From IMG/VR virus record IMGVR_UViG_3300022868_000035, positions 1 to 45,247 of that record: a DNA stretch of 45,247 nt; one strand, 5' to 3'. The notes under the pieces were generated by a model. It made no database searches. It was not told the DNA's origin and saw nothing but the letters and a program-made list of their open reading frames with translations. The stretch comes from a virus. Numbering within the stretch: position 1 is the stretch's first letter; the number at the start of each line of letters is the position of its first letter. Positions 31,300 to 41,251 of the stretch are shown in pieces. A program made the position numbers and the translations under genes.

Positions 31300-32916
31300 C
31301 TATTTATATAATAAGCTTATTGATTCATAAGCTGGACTTGAATCAGCACTTGATACTCTACTCATGTTAATTTTAAATTTTAAACTATTACCAGGTAATG
31401 AGAAGTCATGTACTTCTTCTCCTTCTGTTGTGTCATATGTTTCCCAAGTGACACCACCATTATTACTTACTTGATATGAATCTAAACTAGTAAAGTCATT
31501 TATACTTCTTCTTAATTCACATTGAGTTGCTTGTTGGTCAGATGTATATGTTGATGATATTACATTACCACTTATATCTCCACTATCTAATCTTAATACT
31601 CCTTCAGTTATAGCTGTACTTGAGAATGTTGCTATATATGATGGTGTTTCATCAAAGAATGTTGTGAAACTGTCTGACATGTCTTGAGGGTTACTTCCAC
31701 CTGTTACTTCATCTGGATTTAACTTTGGTATGAATAACTCTGATGCGTTCTTTAATTCTGCTGCTAATGATACTTTAGTTGTACAGAAATTACCAAGTGA
31801 ATGTGTAACTGTCTGTGCTTTATAATAACCATCTATGTTACAATAAGGAACTGATACGTTTATTAACTCTCCTGGTCTAAGTGTTGGTAAACAAATAGAT
31901 GATACATTACCTAGACTTGGATTTAATATACCTTGTTCTAATTCATAATCTGCTCTTGATTGTACCTTACTCATATTTTCTAATGATGAATCAGTAACAA
32001 TATTGTCTTTAATCCATAAGTTAGTCTGTGAAGCAGTATCATTCTCTGTCTTAACTGTTAATATATTACCACCTTCATCTTTTCCATAGACTATTACTCT
32101 ATTTAATATATCTGTGTTCTCTGTTCCAAACTCTCCAACAGTAACTAGATTAACGCCATATGCAATATTTGAACCAGTATTAGTTATAGTCTCTGATAAG
32201 AATGTTCTTAATACCCATTTACTACCATCGTATTCTATATAACATTCTAAACCAGCAGCTTTACAAAAACCTGTTATAGTAGTCCAAGCTTTCTTATGTT
32301 GATATGTTGTATTAACAAGATATGCTGGATAAGTTGGTACTGCTACGTCCCAAGTTACTGACGCTTCTGTAATATCTGTTGCTGGAACAAGTGTAGCTTC
32401 TGCCCATGCTGTTCCATTCCAAAATGTAAGAGTTAAATCTGTAAAGTAATTATTAAATATTCTTGCTATACTGATATCTGACCTTATAGCTGCTTCTGTG
32501 CCTGTTATTGTTCTATCAACTATCTCAGGGTATGCTCTACCTTCTATATTAACAGTAAATCCACTACCTGTAGACAAACCATACTTGACGTTATCTATCT
32601 TTGCTCTAAATATCTCTGTTGTCGCATCTGTATCATCAGCATAAAATTTGACAGTTTCTCCACCATTAAACTTATTGAGAAATATTCCTCCAATATTTGT
32701 TAGTGAAAAATTAAAGTCGCTTATCTTACTTGTAGCTGCTCTCTTAACAGTAGCATTACTAATCATATAATTATCAGCTAAAGCTCCACCATACGTATCT
32801 AATACGGTATAATCTACTGCACTATCATCTGTGATGACTATCTTAGAATAAGTCTTAGCATCTGTTGGTATAAATATCTTTGGTGCGCTAGTTCCACCTA
32901 ATGTTGTTCCAGCCAT
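31300..32916 (-). CDS. Tail hub / gpD-like baseplate protein (538 aa)
   Basis: ATG 32916 shares one base with the upstream gene's stop (TAATG). The middle and C-terminal regions read like the tail-hub (late control D) family: DILNRVIVYG, then LRPGELINVSVPYCNIDGYYKAQTVTHSLG, where the last strand-rich segment is typical of hub and tail spike base domains. The last 120 residues form a separate beta domain (ITEGVLRLDSGDISG; YQVSNNGGVTWETYD), probably a carbohydrate-binding or spike module. It follows the adhesin in the tail cluster. Confidence 0.6.
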   Translation of the reverse strand: MAGTTLGGTSAPKIFIPTDAKTYSKIVITDDSAVDYTVLDTYGGALADNYMISNATVKRAATSKISDFNFSLTNIGGIFLNKFNGGETVKFYADDTDATTEIFRAKIDNVKYGLSTGSGFTVNIEGRAYPEIVDRTITGTEAAIRSDISIARIFNNYFTDLTLTFWNGTAWAEATLVPATDITEASVTWDVAVPTYPAYLVNTTYQHKKAWTTITGFCKAAGLECYIEYDGSKWVLRTFLSETITNTGSNIAYGVNLVTVGEFGTENTDILNRVIVYGKDEGGNILTVKTENDTASQTNLWIKDNIVTDSSLENMSKVQSRADYELEQGILNPSLGNVSSICLPTLRPGELINVSVPYCNIDGYYKAQTVTHSLGNFCTTKVSLAAELKNASELFIPKLNPDEVTGGSNPQDMSDSFTTFFDETPSYIATFSSTAITEGVLRLDSGDISGNVISSTYTSDQQATQCELRRSINDFTSLDSYQVSNNGGVTWETYDTTEGEEVHDFSLPGNSLKFKINMSRVSSADSSPAYESISLLYK

Positions 32917-35900
32917 TATATAGTCGCCTCTGCTTTTAAGTCGAATGAAGGAATCCACACTCTCCAATCGTTATAACTACAAGTTAAATCAGCCCATAGC
33001 CATATTGGTACGTTTGAGTCTTCTGGTTGATTTGATGCTAAAGTTATATAAGTGTCGTTTACCATTAGTGTTGCTCCTACTTTACTATTATCTGTGTCTA
33101 CATAAAGGTCTACACAATCTGCTGACCCATACATCTTAATAGAGAAGTCTAAGTTATCTCCATAATTAGTAGTTGTAACGTTAATCATAGGATAAACTAA
33201 TGTTTGTCCGAATGGTGTTACGTTTTTAGCGTTCTTATCATTAGGATACCAATTAATGTTATTAATATTTGGTGGTAAGTCATAATCATATCCTGAATAT
33301 GAATACTTTAAAACATTACTTATATTACAAAAATTATCTGCTGAGTGTGCTCTAATTGTATCTCCAGAACTAATACCACCTAAATAATTATAATCTATAC
33401 CAGATATTGTGACATTGCCTGTTTCTCCATTCTCTACTTTAATAGTTACATTAGTATAACCACTACCAGCTGTTAACGCTGCTTGCACTGCTGTTGAACT
33501 TATAGTTATGGGACTCATAGTATACGTATAAGCTATACTAATAAGACTTGCTTGTAAAGCTCCTTTCTCTTCACTATATCCATATAAAGGCACGTAACAA
33601 AAACCATCTGAATCTGCTGTACATACTGCTAAATAAGTTGTTATAGCATCGCTCCAGTTACCATCTCTATTATTTGAATTGAATGTTCCTGTGTAATTCC
33701 ATTCTTTAACACCATCTAATAGTCCAATTTCCATCCAAGGGTCAACTGGATAAGTTGTTGACTCTATTCCTGTTATAGTCATATTAGCTGATGTAATAGT
33801 TGCTGTTTTTGGTAATCTAAATAATCCTACTTGTCCTATTGTTGCGTTTGTTGTAATGTTAGCGTTCTTAGTAATTGATGTGTCATTAAACTTTGTTTGA
33901 TTATAAGTACTTGTATCAGACATTAATCCTAAAGTGTTGCTTAAAGTAGTACCCACATAAACTTTAACACTATCTCCAGCTCCACTAACATTTAATGTAA
34001 GACTATTAAAATCATCATTTTCATGTCCTTGTATTTTAAATGTTTTGTTTTCAGCTCCTGTATAATTTAATTGTAATGTTGATTCACTATCTGAAGTTGT
34101 ACGAGTATGAAATTGTGATACTTCTGCATCGAATTGTGTTGAAGTAACATCACAACTATAATTTGTACCAAAAGCTGTGTTACTATCATCTATACAAACA
34201 TAATTATCACTTATATCATACCAAGACAAACTACCAGCATATAAATATCCTAAATCTCCACACACTGATAATGGAGTAATTTTAGTGACTGTTGCGCTCT
34301 CAAATGCTATTCGTACACCAGCTGTAGTCCAATGTGTTAATGTACCATCAGTAAAATCTGAACACCATAAAGTATCAGTTGTATAATCATATCCAACTTC
34401 ATAACAGTAACCGTAAGTATCTGATAATAATGATTCACTACCAGCAATAATATCAGTAACTATAATAGTCTCATTAGCCGATGTGAAATATAAATTTGTG
34501 CCATCTCCCGTCATAGACTTTAAACTTGTAAATGGTGTAGCATATGTACTAACAAATCCACCTGTCTCATCATGTATTGATATGTTATTAACATCACTAT
34601 ATAATAAATAATGATAACCATCTGATATATTATAATAATAATCTATAACACTTGTACCTACTTTTCCTGTTATTGTTGTATATGCACTATCATAAGTTGG
34701 TGTTCCATCACTTCCAACAGTCCAATTAAATATATAACTACTTTCATAACCATATAATTTATCTGTGTTATTATTACAAGAAAAGTAGTTACCATTAGAT
34801 GTACTAAGTGAACTAATATTTCTATCATAAGCGTCAATACTAGCATTTAAAATAACTGAACCTAATTCTTTTGTGATAGGATTTGAAAGTGTTCTAACGT
34901 CTACTCCATCTATTAAAAAGTCTACATCGTGTATTGGTACAGTTGTTGAATTTAACCATTCTGAATTAGTTGTTCCATCGTTTCCTCTACAACTAAATGT
35001 CCATTCATCTCCTGTTGATATATCTGCTATTGGTACATTATATAAATTGACATCTACACCTTCAGTGTGTGATGTTCCAATATCTACTGATATATTATTT
35101 ATCTCGTATATCTTAGTACCAACATTAGGAGCGGCACCAAAATTTACATATATCTCAACTGTATCATCATACAGTGATAAACAATCTGTGTTTGTTATAG
35201 TTATTGTTTGGTTGTAACGTGTACCTGGACTTGTACCAGCACTTGTAGGTGATATGCCAGTATTTGATATTCCCCCAACTTCATCTACACAATAAAATGC
35301 AAAGAAACTAGCGCCTGGAGATGTACCAGTATTTTCTAAATCAAGATTAAACGAAAACTCACTTATATCTGGAGATTTAAATGGTTTAGATATGTTATAA
35401 TATATTCTTCCACCACTTACTCCAATACCTGTATAACCAGCATATGTAGCTGAATTACCATCATAAGCATATTCAGGGTTTTCTATTTCATAATTTGGAG
35501 TTGATATATTACTATAAGTTATAGTTGATGCTCCAACTTCATATCCACTAAAGAATACGTCATCTTTATACCATATCCAATTGTAAGTAACATCGTCTCC
35601 ACCACTACTTGTAACGTTACACCATCCTCCTAATTCATTACTATTAGCTACTATATCATCATAACATAGATTACTAGCTGTATCTGTTTTAATTGTAGAA
35701 GTCTGTGTTGTTGGAGGAGTGTCAATACTCCACCACATAGCTTCTTCATACATTGGTATGGTAGTTCCACCAGCTAATTTGTTCCATGTTCCATTATAAC
35801 ACTGAGCATCAGTACTATTAATTGGATTTGGATAATCACTATATAATCTAAGTAGTAATGTATCACTATCATAATTCCAACAACTTTCTGGTATTGTTAC

Positions 35901-36767
35901 ATTTATTCGTCCAGTATTACTTACTTTTATTTCCCATAATGAAGTTGCTTGATATGCACCTTCTGGTTTAGTATAATTCATATAAGAATTTGATGTACTT
36001 GGAGGTGAAGTATAATCTGTTGCACCATATGTGTCCCAGTCTCCATCTATTGTTTTAATATATGTTGCTCCTGCATCCCAAGTTCCATCTTGTGTATATG
36101 TTCCTGTACTTAATCCACCACAAGCAGTTGCAACATTTGCGAACTCTTGGTAACAAAAAGAAGTTGTTGGTGGGTCAAAGATTCTAACAGAATAAACTTC
36201 ATAATCAGAAGTTGGTCTATAACGTACGATAAGCTTATCGCTAGCTGTTTTCTGTTGAAATAATTTAGAATAATAAGCGCCTTCTTGCCATTCGATTTTC
36301 ATCTTATGACCGAATTCTTCTGGGCTTGTAGCTATTCGTGTCTCTCCTGTATATAGAATATCTCTATATTCAAAATGTACTATCTTACCAATAGCATTAA
36401 TAACTTCTACTTCGTGTGTTACTGGAAATAATCTTACATCTGTTACTGTAGAATCAAATGTATACGTATCTATTGTCGTAATATTATCTTTCCATATAGA
36501 AGTTCTTGTAATTGTTGTGATGTCATCTAATGTTGTTGTGGCTAGTTCTCGTGACTTAGCACGCATTTTGGTAGTACCATCAAACAAGTTTACATACTCA
36601 GTCGCACTGAGTATCCAGTCTTCGTTTTCCCAAACATAAAATTTAGAATTTGTTTTGCCAATGTCTAACTTAACATTCTCTGGCATGAATATATATATTG
36701 ATGAAATTAAAATTACTAAAGTTAATATACTACTTAGTATTATTTTTGTCTTACCAGCTTTGTTCAT
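32916..36767 (-). CDS. Giant Ig-like adhesin / tail fibre (1283 aa)
   Basis: ATG 36767 after GAGGAATAGAA. A basic start and hydrophobic segment at 7-28 (KIILSSILTLVILISSIYIF) serve as anchor or signal. Then a long array of beta domains with repeated Cys pairs and Ig-like strands: Y-N-W-I-W-Y-K-D-D, S-T-G-D-E-W-T-F-S-C-R-G-N-D-G-T, and C-Y-Q-E-F-A-N-V-A-T-A-C-G-G-L. These phrases are characteristic of large surface proteins of Woesearchaeota- and Pacearchaeota-like genomes. Between Dit-like and hub genes, it probably recognises the host. An N-terminal membrane segment is odd for a fibre. Confidence 0.7.
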   Translation of the reverse strand: MNKAGKTKIILSSILTLVILISSIYIFMPENVKLDIGKTNSKFYVWENEDWILSATEYVNLFDGTTKMRAKSRELATTTLDDITTITRTSIWKDNITTIDTYTFDSTVTDVRLFPVTHEVEVINAIGKIVHFEYRDILYTGETRIATSPEEFGHKMKIEWQEGAYYSKLFQQKTASDKLIVRYRPTSDYEVYSVRIFDPPTTSFCYQEFANVATACGGLSTGTYTQDGTWDAGATYIKTIDGDWDTYGATDYTSPPSTSNSYMNYTKPEGAYQATSLWEIKVSNTGRINVTIPESCWNYDSDTLLLRLYSDYPNPINSTDAQCYNGTWNKLAGGTTIPMYEEAMWWSIDTPPTTQTSTIKTDTASNLCYDDIVANSNELGGWCNVTSSGGDDVTYNWIWYKDDVFFSGYEVGASTITYSNISTPNYEIENPEYAYDGNSATYAGYTGIGVSGGRIYYNISKPFKSPDISEFSFNLDLENTGTSPGASFFAFYCVDEVGGISNTGISPTSAGTSPGTRYNQTITITNTDCLSLYDDTVEIYVNFGAAPNVGTKIYEINNISVDIGTSHTEGVDVNLYNVPIADISTGDEWTFSCRGNDGTTNSEWLNSTTVPIHDVDFLIDGVDVRTLSNPITKELGSVILNASIDAYDRNISSLSTSNGNYFSCNNNTDKLYGYESSYIFNWTVGSDGTPTYDSAYTTITGKVGTSVIDYYYNISDGYHYLLYSDVNNISIHDETGGFVSTYATPFTSLKSMTGDGTNLYFTSANETIIVTDIIAGSESLLSDTYGYCYEVGYDYTTDTLWCSDFTDGTLTHWTTAGVRIAFESATVTKITPLSVCGDLGYLYAGSLSWYDISDNYVCIDDSNTAFGTNYSCDVTSTQFDAEVSQFHTRTTSDSESTLQLNYTGAENKTFKIQGHENDDFNSLTLNVSGAGDSVKVYVGTTLSNTLGLMSDTSTYNQTKFNDTSITKNANITTNATIGQVGLFRLPKTATITSANMTITGIESTTYPVDPWMEIGLLDGVKEWNYTGTFNSNNRDGNWSDAITTYLAVCTADSDGFCYVPLYGYSEEKGALQASLISIAYTYTMSPITISSTAVQAALTAGSGYTNVTIKVENGETGNVTISGIDYNYLGGISSGDTIRAHSADNFCNISNVLKYSYSGYDYDLPPNINNINWYPNDKNAKNVTPFGQTLVYPMINVTTTNYGDNLDFSIKMYGSADCVDLYVDTDNSKVGATLMVNDTYITLASNQPEDSNVPIWLWADLTCSYNDWRVWIPSFDLKAEATI

Positions 36768-36769
36768 TT

Positions 36770-37138
36770 CTATTCCTCTACAAGTGTCATAGAATAGGCA
36801 TATTTCATACCAGCATCGTTACTTGTGTCTTTAATAATTAAAGAACCTGGGTCTAATATGTATGTTCCATTATGTATACCATCTGTATAAGCATATGGTG
36901 TTACTACATCTAAAGCTTCTATCGCTGCTCTATTTGTTGATAAAGTAGCTGCGTCGTCTCCAAGTATTATACCATTCATCTTTAATTCCCACTGTTGTGC
37001 GTTTAATCCAATTATTTTAATCTGTGTTAGTATCTTACCAATAGTAGATTTTCTAGTTTTTTGTCTTCTTGTTGGAACTATACTTGTAACGTTTAAGCTC
37101 ACACTGTTATATACTATTGTTGAATTATATTCTGTCAT
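36770..37138 (-). CDS. Dit-like / tail completion protein (122 aa)
   Basis: ATG 37138 overlaps the tape measure stop. Strand-rich with a Q-W-E-L-K-M-N-G-I-I-L-G hairpin, an acidic loop and a C-terminal Y-S-M-T-L-V-E-E strand, resembling the short N-terminal domain of distal tail proteins. Directly follows the tape measure gene, where distal tail proteins usually lie. Confidence 0.55.
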   Translation of the reverse strand: MTEYNSTIVYNSVSLNVTSIVPTRRQKTRKSTIGKILTQIKIIGLNAQQWELKMNGIILGDDAATLSTNRAAIEALDVVTPYAYTDGIHNGTYILDPGSLIIKDTSNDAGMKYAYSMTLVEE

Positions 37139-40100
37139 TATAAAGTCCTCAACTCTCTTCTTAATTCTTTTGCGAATTCATAAGCAAATGCTCCTGGGTC
37201 TCCATTTACACCTGATACACTAACACTCTCTATGTTTATTGACATATTAGCACCATTACCTGTATTAGGTCCTGTAAGTGGTACAACCATCTCAGGTCCT
37301 TCTTCTCCCATAAGTGCGTTTGTTGGTTGTGTGATTAATCCACCCATAGCATACGCTTCTCTGTGGCTTCTCTTCCACGGTCCGCTGTCTGACCATTTAT
37401 TGTTTGCATAATCTGAAGCTTGTGACCAACTATCAAAAGCTGAAGTTTGGACTTTTTTCATTGCACCTATAGCATTTGTGAAATACCATTTCCATCGTTT
37501 ATTGTCTTGGTCTCCACCACCATTATTTGGGTCAGAAGGGTCATCATCTCCACCACCACCATTACCTTGTGCGGCTTTTAGTTCGTTATATAAATCTATA
37601 GTACCTTGAATACTGTTTTGATGTAATAAATGATTTTCCAATGCTTTCATAGTTGCTCTATCTAATCCTGATTCGGTAAGTGCTATAGAAGCTTGTTCGG
37701 CTTCATATTCTTCTACAACAGAATTTATAGATGACTGTACCTCATCTACAATTTTCTTCTGTTTCTCTAACATTTCTATAGCTATTTCAGCAGAAGAAGC
37801 AGTCACGTCGCCTTCACTTTCTAAATCTTTAATAGCTTCATTTACTAAATAATGTTTCTCACCATAATTTATATCAAACTCTAATTGTGCCTTCTTCTGT
37901 TCGTCTTGTAATTTTTCTAAAGCCGTTCTTTCTTTATTAGTAGCTTGTTCTGAAAACTTACTTGTTGCTAATAAAGTAGTTTTATATTTTTTAATAGAAT
38001 CTGATACATTTGTGCCTAATAAGTTACCATTTTCTATTGCTGATTTCATAAATTGATTTACTGTTTCTACCCACGCACTATAAGAATCTTTACTCATCTC
38101 ATTATTAACACTAGAAACAGTATCTCCTAACTCCATTTCAGCTAATGTTTGTTTTTTAATAGCTAATTCTAATTCGTGTAATTTCTTCAGTTCTGCATCT
38201 TCACCTGTAAATTTAACCTTTTTATAAGATTCATATATATCTGTTTGTTTTTCTAGTTCTTTACCTAACTTATCCTTTAAAATCTTATACATATAATTAA
38301 ATGATGATGTTAAATTTTCTATACCATCTGTATAATCATTAACTGCTCCAAGTAAATTAAGAATTGTTCCTATATCGTCTTCATGTAATTTATTAACATC
38401 TAACATTAAAGCTTTATAATTTGATAACGCTGTACTCTGTTGTGCTGATGAGTAATCCATATCATTCATAACTGCTTGTTGAACTTTTAATTTACTAACA
38501 AATTCGTCAAGTATTGTACTATCTACTTTTTTAGGAGCAACTATACTAGCTGCTGTTTCACTCCACTCTTTAACTGCTTTTTCTGATTCCTCTTTATTTC
38601 CTATTTCTAAAAAATATCGTATTTTCCACTCTGCAACATTCTGTTGTGAAAGTTCTCCAAGTCCTCTTTCTCTTGCTTTTTCTCTGAATTTTTCAAGCTG
38701 ACTCTCCATATCATCTACTGTTAGTTTAGCTGAAACATCATATGTTCCTAAACTAAGAATTTTAGTAGCTCTAGATGCTGTACTTTTTGTTGTTGCTTGC
38801 ATAATACCGCTGTCAAATACATCGTTAAGACTTTTTTCTTCTGTCATTCCTTGTTCTTTTCTAAATTCTGCTAATTCTCTTGCTATGACTCTACTAGTTC
38901 TTAAAGCTATATTTGTTCTATTAATTTGTTGTAACCAAGCACCAAATCCTTTATTAGTACTCGTCATTGCTTCATTCCAATCAGCAGCCCAACCTTGCCA
39001 GAAAAGCTTCCACTGGTTTGTTGTTGATGACATAGCTATGTTAAATTCATTCTGTAAAGAAGTTGCTTTTTCAAATTCACTGCTAGCTGCAACAATATTT
39101 CGTCTAAGTGCGTCATAATTAGATACTAAACCCAATACTGCTGTAGCTCCAACTCTTCCAAATATACTTGTTGCTTCTGTAATAGCATCTTGTTTATTTT
39201 CATATTTTGACAACATTTCTACAACATCGTTAAACATTCCTTCAGGGTCATCAGATAAGCCAAGTCTTATTTCAGATTGTGGTCTATTCAATAATTCTGA
39301 TAGTTTTTCTGCTTCTGTACTCATTCTTGTGAATACTGTTTTCATACGAGTACCAGCTCTCTCTGCCTTCATTCCCATATCTATAAGTGTAGCACCAATA
39401 GCTGAAGCAGTCTGCATAGATATTCCAAATATGTGGGCAGACGTTGCCATCTTAAGAACAGCTGCGCTAATTTCTTTTGAGTTCGCTGCTGTTGTATTAG
39501 ATAATTCGTTTATAGTACTAGCCATTCTTTCAGCTTCTCTAATAGGTAAACCATAAGCTTTAGATATCTTTGCTATTGCTAATGCTGCTTCTTCAGAATT
39601 TAAAACTGTAGATGCTGCCATCATAGCAGTAACTCTTGTAAATTCCATAATGTTTTTAGAACCACGAATACCCAACTGTCCAGCAACTGCTGCTATCTTT
39701 GCTAACTCTGTTGCAGAACCTGGTATTGTTGTAGATAAATGTAAAATACTAGACTGGAGAGATTTAATCTCGTCATCAGTCATCTTGGTTCTTTTTTGAA
39801 CTGTCTTCATTTCTGTTTCTAACTCAAGAAGTGGTTTTCCAAGTACTCTAAATGCTGCTGCTGCTAACATAACTACCATTGTTATATTAACTAATGTCCA
39901 TCTAAATTTAGTAAAACTTTTAAGAAATCCACCATGTGCTGATGTAAGTCTTTTAACACTACCACCCATAGACGCATAAGCCATTTTTGCTGACCTCATT
40001 TGGTTTATTTCTATTTGTGATAAAGTAATGCCTTTCTTTTTAAGCATATAAAATTTCATATATGTTGCTTCTAGATTTTTTACTTTATATGCTGTAGATT

Positions 40101-40623
40101 CATATAGCATCTTTTGTTTTCTTTGTGCTATTACTTGTTTTTCTGTTGCTAGTCTTTGCTTTTCATTAGCTGCTGCTAATTTAACAGCACTTGCTTTAAG
40201 TTTATTCTGTGCCATTATCTGCTTATGTGTCATAGCAACAGTCTTAGCTTTAAGTTTATTTCTATTAATTATCTGAGCGTTTGTTAATTTAATAACATTT
40301 CCTTCAAGTTTGAATGCTTCTCCACCCTTTCTAATAGCACTAACCATTGCTTTTTGAGTTGTAGTGAATTTTTTAATGGTTGTTTTTAATACCATAGAAT
40401 TAGTACTTAATTTTTTAGTAGATTCTGATGCTGTTTTCGCACTTTGTGAAAATCTTTTAAAATCTTCATTGAGAATTTTAAGTTTACTCTCTAAGCCTTT
40501 AAATGCATTACTACTCTTAATAACGTCTTCTGTTATTCCTTTAATAGCACCTTTAACTTTAGCACTATTAAGAAGTTTTAACATTACTGTTACTGATATT
40601 TGATTTGTTCCTGGGTCTGCCAT
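37138..40623 (-). CDS. Tape measure protein (1161 aa)
   Basis: ATG 40623 overlaps the frameshifted chaperone's stop (TAATG). N-terminal 230 residues are coiled coil; a hydrophobic stretch at about 240-265 (TLVNITMVVMLAAAAFRVLG) is followed by the PhageMin_Tail core (ELETEMKTVQKRTKMTDDEI; ITAMMAAST-type helices; MGMKAERAGTRMKTVFTRMS). Near the C-terminus a Gly/Asp-rich linker precedes A-M-G-G-L-I-T-Q-P-T and G-E-E-G-P-E-M-V-V-P-L, typical ends of tape measure proteins. It sets tail length; by the usual 1.5 angstrom per residue rule this would be roughly 170 nm. Confidence 0.92.
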   Translation of the reverse strand: MADPGTNQISVTVMLKLLNSAKVKGAIKGITEDVIKSSNAFKGLESKLKILNEDFKRFSQSAKTASESTKKLSTNSMVLKTTIKKFTTTQKAMVSAIRKGGEAFKLEGNVIKLTNAQIINRNKLKAKTVAMTHKQIMAQNKLKASAVKLAAANEKQRLATEKQVIAQRKQKMLYESTAYKVKNLEATYMKFYMLKKKGITLSQIEINQMRSAKMAYASMGGSVKRLTSAHGGFLKSFTKFRWTLVNITMVVMLAAAAFRVLGKPLLELETEMKTVQKRTKMTDDEIKSLQSSILHLSTTIPGSATELAKIAAVAGQLGIRGSKNIMEFTRVTAMMAASTVLNSEEAALAIAKISKAYGLPIREAERMASTINELSNTTAANSKEISAAVLKMATSAHIFGISMQTASAIGATLIDMGMKAERAGTRMKTVFTRMSTEAEKLSELLNRPQSEIRLGLSDDPEGMFNDVVEMLSKYENKQDAITEATSIFGRVGATAVLGLVSNYDALRRNIVAASSEFEKATSLQNEFNIAMSSTTNQWKLFWQGWAADWNEAMTSTNKGFGAWLQQINRTNIALRTSRVIARELAEFRKEQGMTEEKSLNDVFDSGIMQATTKSTASRATKILSLGTYDVSAKLTVDDMESQLEKFREKARERGLGELSQQNVAEWKIRYFLEIGNKEESEKAVKEWSETAASIVAPKKVDSTILDEFVSKLKVQQAVMNDMDYSSAQQSTALSNYKALMLDVNKLHEDDIGTILNLLGAVNDYTDGIENLTSSFNYMYKILKDKLGKELEKQTDIYESYKKVKFTGEDAELKKLHELELAIKKQTLAEMELGDTVSSVNNEMSKDSYSAWVETVNQFMKSAIENGNLLGTNVSDSIKKYKTTLLATSKFSEQATNKERTALEKLQDEQKKAQLEFDINYGEKHYLVNEAIKDLESEGDVTASSAEIAIEMLEKQKKIVDEVQSSINSVVEEYEAEQASIALTESGLDRATMKALENHLLHQNSIQGTIDLYNELKAAQGNGGGGDDDPSDPNNGGGDQDNKRWKWYFTNAIGAMKKVQTSAFDSWSQASDYANNKWSDSGPWKRSHREAYAMGGLITQPTNALMGEEGPEMVVPLTGPNTGNGANMSINIESVSVSGVNGDPGAFAYEFAKELRRELRTL

Positions 40624-41179
40624 TATTTCTTATGTTTTTTGTACTCTTTATTTTGTTTTTCTACTTCTCTATTGTGAGCGTCTGTTAATGCATTTACTTC
40701 AGGGTAAGTTAATTTGCCTAAGTTAAAAAAATCATAACCAAGACGATGTAAAAAGAGAGTTAAGTCGCCTTCTTGTCGACTGCGCTTAACTCTAATCAGT
40801 TTTTTGCAAATTCGTCTTCAGCTTCTTGTGCTGCTTTCTTTTTATCTTTATTTCCACCAAGTCCGCTTTCTCTAAATATTGTGTTTACTATAATACTTGC
40901 TAATATTGGTTTTATATGTTTTATTTCGTCTGCTTCGAATTTTGGGTCTACACAGTGTGTTCCAATTATATCTCCATCGAAATCTTTTTCTTCGTCTTTT
41001 GATACGTCAGCGAAAATTCTTTTAATTTTCCCTCTTGGAATTGGAATAACTTTAATAGTTTGTCCCTTATATTCTAATTGTTTTTCGTCTTTCTCATCTA
41101 TCTCTACTTCGACTTCAGTTGGAATTAATTCTCCCTTCTCGTCTCTTTCATATAAAATTGATTCTTTTTTCATTACCAT
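40623..41179 (-). CDS. Tail assembly chaperone, -1 frameshifted long form
   Basis: The 127-residue zero-frame protein (40796-41179) ends GCA-AAA-AAC-TGA. The heptamer A-AAA-AAC at 40805-40799 is a classic -1 slip site directly before the stop. After slipping, the -1 frame runs open for 58 more residues (LIRVKRSRQEGDLTLF ... LGYDFFNLGKLTYPEV ... YKKHKK) and stops at TAA overlapping the tape measure ATG. The extension has no internal Met start. This reproduces the G/GT arrangement of lambda-like chaperones that bind the tape measure. ATG 41179 follows AAGGTGAAG; ATG 41173 is an alternative. Confidence 0.8.
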
Positions 41180-41201
41180 TTTTTCTTCACCTTCGTTTTT
41201 T

Positions 41202-41217
41202 GTTTGTTTGTTTGTTT
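41202..41217. repeat. (GTTT)4 microsatellite
   Basis: Four perfect GTTT units between the terminator of the major tail gene and the chaperone gene, in the chaperone leader. It lies next to a long A/T run, so slippage-prone in length. Confidence 0.75.
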
Positions 41218-41249
41218 AAAAAATTAAAAAAAAAATAAAAAAATAATTA
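41218..41249 (-). terminator. T-rich terminator after the major tail gene
   Basis: Read on the minus strand, the bases just after the major tail stop are runs of 7, 10 and 6 T separated by A pairs or single A residues, the archaeal T-tract terminator form. It would reduce expression of the chaperone and tape measure relative to the abundant major tail protein. Confidence 0.65.
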
Positions 41250-41251
41250 CT

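Noticed and set aside
31295-31312. TATA-like sequence on the minus strand upstream of the holin-like gene.
   Set aside because: It overlaps the end of the hub gene and lacks the CGAAACA part of the promoter consensus; left as unproved.
34873-35217. Open frame of 114 codons on the + strand inside the adhesin gene.
   Set aside because: It is antisense to a long, clearly coding minus-strand gene, has no ribosome site or promoter and no recognisable protein pattern.
40773-41219. Open frame of 148 codons on the + strand over the tail chaperone.
   Set aside because: Ser/Phe-rich low-complexity translation, antisense to the chaperone and its slip site; the minus-strand reading explains the region.
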